Positions 9,124 through 18,292 of a DNA stretch of 64,000 nucleotides are shown one piece after another. The notes beneath the pieces were generated by a model that was not told the origin of the DNA, did no database searches, and worked only from the letters and a program-made list of their open reading frames with translations. The stretch comes from Streptomyces flaveolus (GTDB lineage Bacteria > Actinomycetota > Actinomycetes > Streptomycetales > Streptomycetaceae). Position numbers and translations under genes: made by a program. The stretch is taken from the NCBI RefSeq assembly GCF_000716535.1, contig NZ_JNWV01000032.1, forward strand, positions 43,639-107,638, read 5' to 3'. Numbering within the stretch: the first letter of the stretch is position 1; the number at the start of each line of letters is the position of its first letter.

Positions 9124-9222
9124 GTCGGCCGCGGGGACGGAGGGACGGGTCGGCCGTGGGGACCGAGGGACGGGTCGGCCGCGGGGACGGAGAGACGGGT
9201 CGGCCGTGGGACCGAGGGACGG
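9124..9222. repeat. Four tandem copies of a 25-bp unit
   Basis: Units at 9124-9148, 9149-9173, 9174-9198 and 9199-9222 (last one base short). Each begins GTCGGCCG and ends GACGG. Copies 1 and 3 share a C/G variant pattern and copies 2 and 4 a T/C pattern, suggesting duplication of a 50-bp pair. Confidence 0.85.
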
Positions 9223-9595
9223 CGGGGTCCGTGCGGCCTGGCCGTGGGCACCCCGCGCGCCGTGCGTCGTAGTGGTCGTGCGGCGGGCGGACAGTGCCCG
9301 GAGGGTTCCGACGGCCGTCCCCGTGACCGTCATACGGCGCGCGGGTCCTTTCCGGCAATCCACGTGTCGGGGGGCAGGCTGCGCGCGGGGTGATACGGCC
9401 GCGCCGCGCGTGCCAGGCGGGGTGACGTGTGCCTGCCGGAACGACGGGTCCTGGCCGGAACTCGGCGAATTGCGCGGGGCCGGGAGAAAACCGTTTGAAA
9501 TTCCCCACTCTGCGACGCGAACCTTTCACGGCTTGTCGTCGCTCACCGCGACGTTCCGCTCCTTCCCTGCCCTTGACACGAGCCACTGGGACGTC
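9223..9595. other. Intergenic stretch upstream of the ABC heterodimer
   Basis: No convincing gene on either strand. It holds a less GC-rich segment from about 9480 to 9590 and a perfect TTGACA at 9573-9578. A -10 at the usual distance would fall on the ATG at 9596, so either the transcript is nearly leaderless or another start or promoter is used. Confidence 0.4.
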
Positions 9596-11407
9596 ATGCA
9601 GATTCAAGACCTTCCGTATCCCGATCCGGGCGTGCCGGACGCGCGTTCGGGTCCCCGATTCCTGTGGTGGCTCTGGCGCAACCAGCTGGGCGGGCAGCTG
9701 AAGTCGCTCGCCTGGGGCCTGCTGCACTTCGTCTCCGTCTCCGCGCTCCCCTTCTGCGTCGGCCTCGCCGTGCAGGCGGCCGTCGACCGCTCCGGCACCC
9801 GGCTCGCCCTGACGGGTGGTCTGATGCTGGTGTGCGGAACCGGCATCGCCGTCGGCGACACCTTCCTGCACCGGACCGCCGTCACCAACTGGATCACCGC
9901 CGCCGCCCGCATCCAGCAGCTGCTGGCGCGCAAGGCCGCCCAGCTCGGCTCCGCCCTGACCCGGCGGGTGGCCGCCGGCGAGGTGGTGGCCGTGTCCACC
10001 GGCGACGTGGAGAAGATCGGCTGGTTCGTCGAAGCCGTCTCCCGGTTCACCGCGGCCGCGCTCACGGTCCTGGTCGTCTGCGTCAGCCTGCTCGTGTACC
10101 AGCCCGCGCTCGGCGTGGTCGTCGCCGTGGGCGTGCCGGTCGTGGCCCTCGCGGTACTGCCGCTGCTGCCCCGGGCGACGCGCCGCGCCGACGTGCAGCG
10201 CGAGAAGGCGGGACGGGCCACCGAGCTGGCCTCCGACACCGTCGCCGGCCTGCGGGTGCTGCGCGGCATCGGCGGCGAGGAACTGTTCCTCGACCGCTAC
10301 CGCCGGGCCTCGCAGGAGGTACGGCACGCCGCCGTGCGCAGCGCCCGGATGTGGTCGCTGATCTCCGCCGTCCAGGTGCTGCTGCCCGGCCTGCTGCTGA
10401 TCGCCGTCGTCTGGCACGGCATCAACCTGGCCCGCCAGGGCCGGATCACGATCGGTGAACTCGTCACGGTCTACAGCGCCGTCATGGTCCTGAACTACCC
10501 GCTGCGGCACTTCGAGGAGATCGCCATGGCGTACTCCTTCTCCCGCCCCTCGGCCAAACGCGCCGCGCGCGTGCTGTCGCTGGAGCGGTCCACGGCCACC
10601 GACGGCACCCGCACGGCGGAGGTGCCGGGCGGCGACCTGTACGACCCCGCGACCGGTCTGCTCGCTCCCGCCGGCCGGTTCACCGCCGTCGTCTGTGGTG
10701 ACCCGGACGCGGCGGGCAGGCTCGCCGAACGGCTGGGCGGCCACCCCACGGAGCCGGGCCGGTCGGCGCTGCTCGGCGGCGTCCCCCTGGACGAACTCCC
10801 CCTCGACAGCGCCCGCACCGCCGTCCTCGTCCAGGACAAGGACCCGGTACTCCTCTCCGGCACGCTGCGCGAACTGCTCGACGTACCCGCCTCCGGTGCC
10901 GTACGGGCCGAGGACGCGCTGGCGGCAGCGCAGTGCGAGGACGTGCTGGACGCGCTCGTGCAGGGTTCGCTGGACGCGGCCGACCCGATGGACGCCCGCA
11001 TCACCGAGCGCGGACGCTCACTGTCCGGCGGCCAGCGGCAGCGGCTCGCCCTCGCCCGGTCGCTCGTCACCGATCCGGAGGTACTGGTGCTGGACGAACC
11101 GACCTCCGCGGTCGACTCGCACACCGAGGCCCGGATCGCGGACGGGCTGCGCCGGCTGCGGTCGGGGCGGACGACGGTGGTGTTCACCTCCTCCCCGCTG
11201 CTGCTCGACCGCGCGGACCGGGTCGCCCTGGTCCACGAGGGCGAGGTGGTGGCGGTGGGCGAGCACCGCGAACTCATCGACGGCGAGCCGCGGTACCGAG
11301 CCGTGGTGACCCGGGAGACCGACGAGGAACTGGCCGCGGCCGACGACGGCGACAGCTTGCTGCTGGACGCGTTCCAGGAGCTGGAAGAGATCGAGGAGAG
11401 CGCATGA
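9596..11407 (+). CDS. ABC exporter subunit 1, permease plus degenerate ATPase
   Basis: 603 residues from the ATG at 9596; a longer in-frame opening to 9014 crosses the repeat region and is unlikely. The N-terminal half is a six-helix exporter domain. In the ATPase half the Walker A loop is replaced by VVCGDPDAAGRL, which lacks the GK[ST] lysine, and the H-loop histidine is replaced (FTSSPLLL). The signature LSGGQRQRLALARS and Walker B LVLDEPTSAVD are intact. The gene overlaps the next by 4 nt (ATGA), so the two are translationally coupled. In a heterodimer this subunit would supply the working signature but a dead nucleotide pocket. Substrate unknown. Confidence 0.92.
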   Translation: MQIQDLPYPDPGVPDARSGPRFLWWLWRNQLGGQLKSLAWGLLHFVSVSALPFCVGLAVQAAVDRSGTRLALTGGLMLVCGTGIAVGDTFLHRTAVTNWITAAARIQQLLARKAAQLGSALTRRVAAGEVVAVSTGDVEKIGWFVEAVSRFTAAALTVLVVCVSLLVYQPALGVVVAVGVPVVALAVLPLLPRATRRADVQREKAGRATELASDTVAGLRVLRGIGGEELFLDRYRRASQEVRHAAVRSARMWSLISAVQVLLPGLLLIAVVWHGINLARQGRITIGELVTVYSAVMVLNYPLRHFEEIAMAYSFSRPSAKRAARVLSLERSTATDGTRTAEVPGGDLYDPATGLLAPAGRFTAVVCGDPDAAGRLAERLGGHPTEPGRSALLGGVPLDELPLDSARTAVLVQDKDPVLLSGTLRELLDVPASGAVRAEDALAAAQCEDVLDALVQGSLDAADPMDARITERGRSLSGGQRQRLALARSLVTDPEVLVLDEPTSAVDSHTEARIADGLRRLRSGRTTVVFTSSPLLLDRADRVALVHEGEVVAVGEHRELIDGEPRYRAVVTRETDEELAAADDGDSLLLDAFQELEEIEESA

Positions 11408-13185
11408 TCGGCGTTGCGCCACCGGCGTACGACCCGGCGGCCCCGACGACCGCCACCACCCTGCCCGTCGGCGCCGCCGCGACCGTACGCGCCTACGTCA
11501 CCGAGCTGTTCCGCCGGCACCGCCGGGCCTTCCTGCTGCTCATCGCCGTCAACACGGTGGCCGTGGTCGCCTCCATGGTGGGCCCGTACCTGCTCGGCGG
11601 CCTGGTCGAGCGGGTGACGGACGAGGACAGGGACCTTCATCTCGGCCTCACCGCCGGGCTGTTCGTCCTCGCGCTGGCCGTACAGACCGGGTTCGTCCGG
11701 CAGGTGCGGCTGCGGGGCGCCATGCTCGGCGAGCGGATGCTGGCCGACCTGCGCGAGGACTTCCTCGTGCGGTCCGTCGGACTGCCGCCGAGCGTGCTGG
11801 AAAGGGCGGGCACCGGTGACCTGCTCTCCCGCATCACGACCGACATCGACCGCCTGTCCAACGCCATGCGCGAGGCCGTGCCACAGCTGGCCATCGGTGT
11901 CGTGTGGGCCCTGCTGCTGCTCGGCGGGCTGGTCGTGACGGCCCCGCCGCTGGCCGCCGCCGTACTGCTCGCCGTCCCGGTCCTGGTGGCCGGCTGCCGC
12001 TGGTACTTCAAGCGGGCTCCGTCCGGCTACCGCTCGGAAGCCGCCGGGTACGCCGCCGTCGCCGCCGCTCTCGCCGAGACCGTGGACGCGGGCCACACCA
12101 TCGAGGCACACCGCCTCGGCGCCCGTCGCGTGGCCCTGTCGGAGCGGCGGATCAAGGAATGGACGGCATGGGAGCGCTACACCCTGTGGCTGCGCTCCGT
12201 GCTCTTCCCGGTCATCAACACCGTCCACCTCCTCGTGCTCGGTTCGGTCCTCATGGTCGGCGGCTTCTTCGTCCTGCACGGCTGGATCGGCGTCGGCCAG
12301 CTCACCACGGGCGCGCTCATCGCGCAGATGCTCGTCGACCCCGTGAACCTGATCCTGCGCTGGTACGACGAGGTGCAGGTCGCCCAGGTGTCGCTGGCCC
12401 GGCTGGTCGGTGTCCGGGACATCGAGCCGGCGGCCGGGGAGGCCGCGCTGGCCCCCGACGGACGGGTCGTGCATGCCGACCGGGTGCACTTCGGCTACCG
12501 CGAGGGCGTCGACGTGCTGCGCAAGGTCTCCCTGGAGGTCGCGCCGGGCACCCGGCTCGCCCTCGTCGGCCCGTCCGGCGCGGGCAAGTCCACGCTGGGC
12601 AGGCTGCTCGCCGGGATCTACGCGCCCCGGGACGGCCGGGTCACTCTGGGCGGGGCGGAGCTGTCCCGGATGCCCGCGGAACGCGTCCGCTCGCACGTCG
12701 CCCTCGTCAACCAGGAGCACCACGTCTTCGTGGGCTCCCTGCGCGACAACCTTCTGCTGGCGCGCGCCGGCGCGACGGACGCCGAGCTGTGGGCGGCCCT
12801 CGGCGCGGTCGACGCGGACGGGTGGGCGCGGGCACTGGACGACGGCCTGGACACCGAGGTGGGCTCCGGCGGTCTGGCGCTGACCCCGGCGCAGGCCCAG
12901 CAGATCGCGCTGGCCCGGCTGGTGCTGGCCGATCCGCACACGCTGGTCCTGGACGAGGCGACCTCGTTGCTCGACCCGCGCGCGGCCCGCCATCTGGAAC
13001 GCTCCCTGGCGCGTGTCCTCGACGGCCGCACCGTCGTCGCCATCGCCCACCGTCTGCACACCGCCCATGACGCCGATGTGATCGCCGTCGTCGAGAACGG
13101 CCGCATCAGCGAGCTGGGCAGCCACGAGGAGCTGGTCGCGGCTGAGGGCGCGTACGCGGCGCTGTGGCGGTCTTGGCACGGGTGA
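11404..13185 (+). CDS. ABC exporter subunit 2, permease plus ATPase with degenerate signature
   Basis: 593 residues from the ATG inside the overlap with subunit 1. An exporter transmembrane domain is followed by an ATPase with intact Walker A (GPSGAGKST), Walker B (LVLDEATSLLD) and H-loop (AIAHRLH). The signature reads LTPAQAQQ rather than LSGGQ. Its defects are exactly complementary to those of subunit 1: the pair would form one canonical ATP site (Walker motifs here, signature from subunit 1) and one inactive site. This asymmetry is known from heterodimeric exporters such as TM287/288 and TAP. Likely substrate class (lipid, peptide or drug) cannot be read from the sequence. Confidence 0.93.
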   Translation: MIGVAPPAYDPAAPTTATTLPVGAAATVRAYVTELFRRHRRAFLLLIAVNTVAVVASMVGPYLLGGLVERVTDEDRDLHLGLTAGLFVLALAVQTGFVRQVRLRGAMLGERMLADLREDFLVRSVGLPPSVLERAGTGDLLSRITTDIDRLSNAMREAVPQLAIGVVWALLLLGGLVVTAPPLAAAVLLAVPVLVAGCRWYFKRAPSGYRSEAAGYAAVAAALAETVDAGHTIEAHRLGARRVALSERRIKEWTAWERYTLWLRSVLFPVINTVHLLVLGSVLMVGGFFVLHGWIGVGQLTTGALIAQMLVDPVNLILRWYDEVQVAQVSLARLVGVRDIEPAAGEAALAPDGRVVHADRVHFGYREGVDVLRKVSLEVAPGTRLALVGPSGAGKSTLGRLLAGIYAPRDGRVTLGGAELSRMPAERVRSHVALVNQEHHVFVGSLRDNLLLARAGATDAELWAALGAVDADGWARALDDGLDTEVGSGGLALTPAQAQQIALARLVLADPHTLVLDEATSLLDPRAARHLERSLARVLDGRTVVAIAHRLHTAHDADVIAVVENGRISELGSHEELVAAEGAYAALWRSWHG

Positions 13186-13983
13186 AATCGGGGTGACAGG
13201 GGTCGGGACGAGGGGGTGACTGCGCCGGAAGGGGCGGTGGCGGGGTAGCTGGGGCCGCTGGGTCGGTGGCTGCGGCTGCGCTGTCGCGGTGGACAGGGTG
13301 GCTGGGCGGGCGCGGCCGGCGAGGCTCGCTGGGTCGGCGGAGCGGGCTTGATTGCCGCGGTCGGCTCGACCAACTCGGTCGGTTGGGCGGGCCTGGTCGG
13401 GTCGGCTCGGTCGGGTCGGCGTGGTCCGCTCGGCCCACTCGGTCTGCTTGATCAGCTCGGGCGGCTTGATCAGCTCGGCCCGCTCGGTCCGCTTGATCAG
13501 CTCGGGCGGCTTGATCAGCTCGGTCCGCTCGGTCCGCTTGATCAGCTCAGGCGGCTTGATCAGCTCGGTCCGCTCGGTCCGCTTGATCAGCGGGACCGAC
13601 CTGATCAGCTCGGTCCGCTCGCCCGGCTTGATCGGCTCGACCCAGTTGCTTCCCTCGGCCGGATCGGCCGGTGGCGACGCCCGCCCTCGCCGACAGGGAA
13701 ACCGTCCTAGCCGGCGGGGTCCCGGACACCGGGTCCGGCGACCGTCAGGTTGCCGGGACCGGGCACCGGTCGGTCCGGCCGGGTCCCCGTGCGCGGGCGC
13801 GCGGCCCCGTCGGGACGCGTGCCGTTGCGCGGTCCCGAACAGGGGTGGAAGGCTGGAAAGCGGCACCGGCTGGGGGCGTGCCCGGGAACCTGGCGGTTTC
13901 CGGTGTGTCCCCGTGCCGTGCGTGCCGACGGCCCGTCGCCCACTGGGACGGCACCGGGCCGTCCTCACCACCTGGAGGTAGTC
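13186..13983. other. Long non-coding gap with minisatellite
   Basis: About 800 bp without a credible gene. Open frames exist on both strands only because repeats and high GC remove stops. It contains the 45-bp minisatellite (13438-13640), preceded by degenerate GGTCGG-rich variants from about 13265. The last 250 bp probably carry the promoter of the DUF5709 gene, but no clear hexamers were found. Confidence 0.6.
13438..13640. repeat. 45-bp tandem repeat with paired TGATCA palindromes
   Basis: Four full units (13438-13482, 13483-13527, 13528-13572, 13573-13617) plus a partial fifth. Each unit contains two half-units built on CTTGATCAGCTCGG, so the 6-bp palindrome TGATCA occurs twice per unit, eight times in 180 bp. 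Copies differ at only a few positions; the fourth is the most diverged. The period is 15 codons, so it could encode a 15-residue peptide repeat, but no start, ribosome site or flanking coding signal supports that. Confidence 0.9.
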
Positions 13984-14451
13984 GTGGACACGGACGGCTG
14001 GGGGGACGACGTCTACCAGCCCGATCCCTCGGAGATCCGGGAGGACTCGGGGGTGCTCGACGTCGAGGACACACTGGATTTCGACGGCGTCGCCGACCCT
14101 CTCGACCGCGGCTGGTCCCCTCCCGAGCGGCCGTGGGCGGTCGAGCACACCGGCGTGACGGCGGCCGAACGCCAGGCGGGCGAGACCCTCGACCAGCGGC
14201 TCGCCGAGGAGCAGCCGGACCTCGCCGCTCCCGACGGCGACGGCATCGGTGACTGCGACGGCACGGATGGCGAGCTTCTGGACAACGAGGTCGGCAATTT
14301 CCGCTCCGGCCGCCTGGTGGCTCCCGACGAGGGTGCCCACGAGGACGACGAGGCCGCCCTCGTCGCGACCGACGTCGGCATCGACGGTGCCGCAGCCTCC
14401 GCCGAGGAGGCCGCGATGCACATCGTCGACGAGGACTCCCTCCCCGGCTGA
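13984..14451 (+). CDS. DUF5709 domain-containing acidic protein
   Basis: 155 residues from a GTG at 13984 with GGAGG 5 nt upstream; the longer in-frame opening to 13750 has no such signal. The protein is very acidic (DTDGWGDDVYQPDPSEIRED at the start) and ends in an AEEAAMHIVDEDSLP motif typical of DUF5709, a family found in Streptomyces and relatives. No signal peptide or membrane helix; probably cytoplasmic and partly disordered. The function is unknown. Located 51 nt upstream of the L31 gene on the same strand, so the two may be cotranscribed. Confidence 0.85.
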   Translation: MDTDGWGDDVYQPDPSEIREDSGVLDVEDTLDFDGVADPLDRGWSPPERPWAVEHTGVTAAERQAGETLDQRLAEEQPDLAAPDGDGIGDCDGTDGELLDNEVGNFRSGRLVAPDEGAHEDDEAALVATDVGIDGAAASAEEAAMHIVDEDSLPG

Positions 14452-14502
14452 GCCGGACCCGTCGGCCGCTCCCGCCCCGAGCGCCCCGCACAAGGAGCCG
14501 CC

Positions 14503-14766
14503 ATGCAGCAGGACAAGCACCCCGACTACCACCCCGTGGTCTTCCGTGACCGCGCCGCCGGCTACGCCTTCCTGACCCGGTCCACCGCACGGAGCGAGCA
14601 GACCATCGAGTGGGACGACGGCCAGACCTACCCGGTGATCGACGTGGAGATCTCCTCGGAGAGCCACCCCTTCTACACGGGCAAGGCCCGCACCGTCGAC
14701 ACCGAGGGCCGCATCGCCCGCTTCGAGCGCCGGTACGGCGCTGCCGACGCCGACGAGGCGACCTGA
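14503..14766 (+). CDS. rpmE2: 50S ribosomal protein L31 type B (zinc-independent)
   Basis: 87 residues matching type B L31: [11 protein letters not shown] near the start, [18 protein letters not shown] and the diagnostic [11 protein letters not shown]. The CxxC zinc ribbon of type A L31 is absent. In Streptomyces the zinc-free paralogue replaces the zinc form during zinc starvation under Zur control, usually beside other zinc-free ribosomal genes; none are adjacent here and I see no clear Zur box in the 51 nt upstream. It sits directly after the DUF5709 gene. A good ribosome site (AAGGAG) precedes the ATG. Confidence 0.93.
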   Translation: MQQDKHPDYHPVVFRDRAAGYAFLTRSTARSEQTIEWDDGQTYPVIDVEISSESHPFYTGKARTVDTEGRIARFERRYGAADADEAT

Positions 14767-14798
14767 CCCGGAGGGCTCCCCCACCCCCGCGGGCTCCC

Positions 14799-15593
14799 TC
14801 AGATCACGTTGAGGGCCGCGGCGCAGCCCGCTCCCCCGAGCAGCATGAACGCCGGCATCAGCACCTTCAGCTCGACCCAGCTGCCCGCCCGGAACCGCAT
14901 CGCCTTCGGCGGCCCCACCGGGTACCAGCGCTTGCGGCCGATCGGGATCGGCCACAGGATCGGACAGCCGGACACCGTCAGCGCATCCCCGATGTCGTGC
15001 ACCAGCGCACCGAGCACGATCGGCAGCCCCAGCCAGAGGTACTCCTGCCCGGGCGCGGTGAACAGCCAGTCGGAGCCGTTGCCCGGCTTGTCCAGCACTC
15101 CGGCCAGGATCCACGCACTGGTCGCCGCCAGCAGCCAGACCAGGACATCGCTGCTGGAGCCCCGCGCAGCCCGCCACAGCAGACCTTCGATGGCGAGCAC
15201 CATGTGCGCGAACAGGATCGCCAGCACCGCCCAGCGGCCTCCCATGATGGCCGCGGCCGAGCAGCCGGCGCCGATCAGGACCGCCCACAGCCAGGTGTGC
15301 GTCAGCGTGCGGTGACCGCCGGAGCGGCGCGGGTCGCCCTGCTTCCTGGTGGCCTTGTAGACCGCGTACGACAGCTTGTCCACGATCTCGCAGAGCCAGC
15401 GGGAGACCGGGCCGAAGGCGCGGGAGATGGTGGCGGCCTTGTGGTCGAGGTCCGGGGCGAGTGCGGCTCCGGCGCAGATCAGGGCGCCGGAGAGGAGGAC
15501 CGGCCAGGGCATCGGGTGTCCGGCCGCCGCGGTGGCGGCTCCGACGCCGAGCCAGGCCGCGGCCCCCGACAGTGAGTGTGCTGGTCCCATCAT
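14799..15593 (-). CDS. Membrane-bound metal-dependent hydrolase, YdjM-like
   Basis: 264 residues from the ATG at 15593, with GGGAAG upstream; a start at 15611 is possible and one at 15749 unlikely. It begins MMGPAHSLSGAAAWL, then APDLDHKAATISR, and SGGHRTLTHTW: the His and Asp residues in these segments are the conserved metal-binding signature of the YdjM / LexA-regulated membrane hydrolase family. About five to six membrane helices follow, with VHDIGDALTVSG near the C-terminus supplying further ligands. Substrate unknown; relatives resemble phospholipase C-type membrane enzymes. Convergent with L31 (32-nt gap) and divergent from the helicase gene. Confidence 0.85.
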   Translation of the reverse strand: MMGPAHSLSGAAAWLGVGAATAAAGHPMPWPVLLSGALICAGAALAPDLDHKAATISRAFGPVSRWLCEIVDKLSYAVYKATRKQGDPRRSGGHRTLTHTWLWAVLIGAGCSAAAIMGGRWAVLAILFAHMVLAIEGLLWRAARGSSSDVLVWLLAATSAWILAGVLDKPGNGSDWLFTAPGQEYLWLGLPIVLGALVHDIGDALTVSGCPILWPIPIGRKRWYPVGPPKAMRFRAGSWVELKVLMPAFMLLGGAGCAAALNVI

Positions 15594-15738
15594 GGCCGCT
15601 TCCCGCCCCATTCCTCGTATGCCGCTGACCAGTTGACCTGGTGCGCTGACGCCGCGTCGGCGACACAGCGTAGCGGTCGTGATCTTCGCATCCGCAGCCG
15701 ATTCCCCGCTCGGGCGGAAGGCCAGGCAAGATGGGGGC

Positions 15739-18252
15739 GTGACCCTCATCGATCAGTTGCCGCCGACCGCCGACCCCGACGCCCTGTACGAAGCCTTCGA
15801 GTCGTGGGCGCAGGAGCGCGGCCTCACCCTCTACCCCCACCAGGAGGAGGCGCTGATCGAGGCGGTCTCGGGGGCGAACGTGATCGTCTCGACGCCCACC
15901 GGCTCCGGCAAGAGCATGATCGCCGCGGGCGCGCACTTCGCGGCGCTGGCCCGGGACGAGGTCACCTTCTACACGGCACCGATCAAGGCCCTGGTGTCGG
16001 AGAAGTTCTTCGAGCTGTGCAAGCTCTTCGGCACCGAGAACGTCGGCATGCTCACCGGTGACGCCTCCGTGAACGCCGACGCGCCCGTCATCTGCTGCAC
16101 CGCCGAGGTGCTGGCGTCGATCGCGCTGCGCGACGGCAAGCACGCGGACGTCGGCCAGGTCGTCATGGACGAGTTCCACTTCTACGCCGAGGGCGACCGC
16201 GGCTGGGCCTGGCAGATTCCGCTGCTGGAACTGCCACAGGCGCAGTTCATCCTGATGTCGGCCACTCTGGGCGATGTGTCCTTCTTCGAGAAGGACCTCA
16301 CCCGCCGCACCGGCCGCCCCACCTCGGTGGTCCGTTCGGCGACCCGCCCGGTGCCCCTCTCCTACGAGTACAAGCTGACCCCGCTCACCGAGACGCTCAC
16401 CGACCTGCTGGAGAGCAAGCAGGCACCGGTGTACATCGTGCACTTCACACAGGCGCAGGCCGTGGAGCGGGCGCAGGCGCTCATGAGCATCAACATGTGC
16501 TCGCGCGAGGAGAAGGACCAGATCGCCGAGTTGATCGGCAACTTCCGCTTCACGACCAAGTTCGGCCGCAACCTCTCCCGTTACGTCCGGCACGGCATCG
16601 GCGTGCACCACGCCGGCATGCTGCCCAAGTACCGGCGCCTGGTGGAAAAGCTCGCCCAGGCCGGTCTGCTGAAGGTCATCTGCGGCACGGACACGCTCGG
16701 CGTGGGCGTCAATGTGCCGATCCGCACCGTGCTGTTCACCGCGCTGACCAAGTACGACGGCAGCCGGGTGCGCACGCTGCGGGCCCGGGAGTTCCACCAG
16801 ATCGCGGGCCGGGCCGGCCGGGCCGGCTTCGACACGGCGGGACTCGTGGTCGCGCAGGCGCCGGAGCACGTCATCGAGAACGAGAAGGCGCTGGCGAAGG
16901 CGGGCGACGACCCGAAGAAGCGGCGCAAGGTGGTGCGAAAGAAGGCACCGGAGGGCTTCGTCGGCTGGACGGAGAACACCTTCCAGAAGCTGATCGAATC
17001 GGAGCCGGAGCCGCTGACCTCGCGATTCCGGGTGACGCACACGATGCTGCTGTCGGTGATCGCCCGGCCGGGCAACGCGTTCGAGGCGATGCGCCACCTG
17101 CTGGAGGACAACCACGAGCCGCGCCGGCAGCAGTTGCGGCACATCCGCCGGGCGATCGCGATCTACCGCTCGCTGCTGGACGGCGGGATCGTGGAGAAGC
17201 TGGACAAGCCGGACGCCGAGGGCCGCATCGTCCGGCTCACCGTCGACCTCCAGCAGGACTTCGCGCTGAACCAGCCGCTGTCCACCTTCGCCCTGGCCGC
17301 GTTCGAACTCCTCGACCCCGAGTCGCCGTCCTACGCGCTCGACATGGTCTCCGTCGTCGAATCCACCCTGGACGATCCCCGGCAGATCCTCGTCGCCCAG
17401 CAGAACAAGGCGCGCGGCGAGGCCGTGGCCGCGATGAAGGCGGACGGCGTCGAGTACGAGGAGCGCATGGAGCGCCTCCAGGACGTCACGTACCCGAAGC
17501 CGCTGGAAGAGCTGCTCTTCCACGCGTACAACACCTACCGCAAGAGCCACCCGTGGGTCGGCGACCATCCGCTGTCGCCGAAGTCGGTGGTCCGGGACAT
17601 GTACGAGCGAGCGCTGTCCTTCACCGAGCTGGTGTCCTTCTACGAGCTGGCCCGCACCGAGGGCATCGTGCTGCGCTACCTCGCCAGCGCCTACAAGACC
17701 CTGGACCACACCATCCCGGACGACCTGAAGTCCGAGGACCTGCAGGATCTGATCGAGTGGCTGGGCGAGATGGTGCGCCAGGTGGACTCCAGCCTGCTGG
17801 ACGAGTGGGAGCAGCTCGCCAACCCGGAGGAGATGACCGCCGAGGAGGCCCAGGAAAAGGCGGACGAGGTCAAGCCGGTCACCACCAACGCCCGCGCCTT
17901 CCGCGTCCTGGTCCGCAACGCCATGTTCCGCCGCGTGGAGCTTGCCGCCCTGGACCAGGTCGAGGAACTGGGCGAGCTGGACGCCGAGTCCGGGTGGGAC
18001 GCCGAGGCGTGGGGCGAGGCGATGGACAAGTACTGGGACGAGTACGACGACCTCGGCACCGGGCCCAACGCCCGCGGGCCCAAGCTGCTCGTCATCCACG
18101 AGGAGCCGGAGAACGGCCTCTGGCGCGTCCGCCAGATCTTCGACGACCCGAACGGCGACCACGACTGGGGCATCAGCGCGGAGATCGACCTCGCGGCCTC
18201 CGACGCCGAGGGGCGTGCGGTCGTCCGCGTCACCGATGTCGGCCAGCTGTGA
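15739..18252 (+). CDS. Ski2-like DEAD/DEAH box RNA helicase with DUF3516 C-terminus
   Basis: 837 residues from the GTG at 15739 (protein starting VTLIDQLPPT); an in-frame GTG at 15679 would add 20 residues that I judge unlikely. Motif I is TPTGSGKS, motif II is DEFH (VVMDEFHFY), motif III is MSATLG and motif VI is QIAGRAGRAG. Helicase core domains fill roughly residues 30-390. The rest is an actinobacteria-type long C-terminal region with a KKRRKVVRKKAPEGF linker. Ski2-like helicases unwind structured RNA, often feeding exonucleases, so RNA turnover is the likely role. Forms a probable operon with the thioesterase gene 40 nt downstream. Confidence 0.93.
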   Translation: MTLIDQLPPTADPDALYEAFESWAQERGLTLYPHQEEALIEAVSGANVIVSTPTGSGKSMIAAGAHFAALARDEVTFYTAPIKALVSEKFFELCKLFGTENVGMLTGDASVNADAPVICCTAEVLASIALRDGKHADVGQVVMDEFHFYAEGDRGWAWQIPLLELPQAQFILMSATLGDVSFFEKDLTRRTGRPTSVVRSATRPVPLSYEYKLTPLTETLTDLLESKQAPVYIVHFTQAQAVERAQALMSINMCSREEKDQIAELIGNFRFTTKFGRNLSRYVRHGIGVHHAGMLPKYRRLVEKLAQAGLLKVICGTDTLGVGVNVPIRTVLFTALTKYDGSRVRTLRAREFHQIAGRAGRAGFDTAGLVVAQAPEHVIENEKALAKAGDDPKKRRKVVRKKAPEGFVGWTENTFQKLIESEPEPLTSRFRVTHTMLLSVIARPGNAFEAMRHLLEDNHEPRRQQLRHIRRAIAIYRSLLDGGIVEKLDKPDAEGRIVRLTVDLQQDFALNQPLSTFALAAFELLDPESPSYALDMVSVVESTLDDPRQILVAQQNKARGEAVAAMKADGVEYEERMERLQDVTYPKPLEELLFHAYNTYRKSHPWVGDHPLSPKSVVRDMYERALSFTELVSFYELARTEGIVLRYLASAYKTLDHTIPDDLKSEDLQDLIEWLGEMVRQVDSSLLDEWEQLANPEEMTAEEAQEKADEVKPVTTNARAFRVLVRNAMFRRVELAALDQVEELGELDAESGWDAEAWGEAMDKYWDEYDDLGTGPNARGPKLLVIHEEPENGLWRVRQIFDDPNGDHDWGISAEIDLAASDAEGRAVVRVTDVGQL

Positions 18253-18292
18253 GCCGTCCCCGGCCAGTGGCAAGCCAAGGAGAATCCCACCG

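Noticed and set aside
13348..13710. A protein with 15-residue repeats in the minisatellite
   Set aside because: The 45-bp period keeps the frame open on both strands, but no ribosome site, start context or flanking coding bias supports expression.
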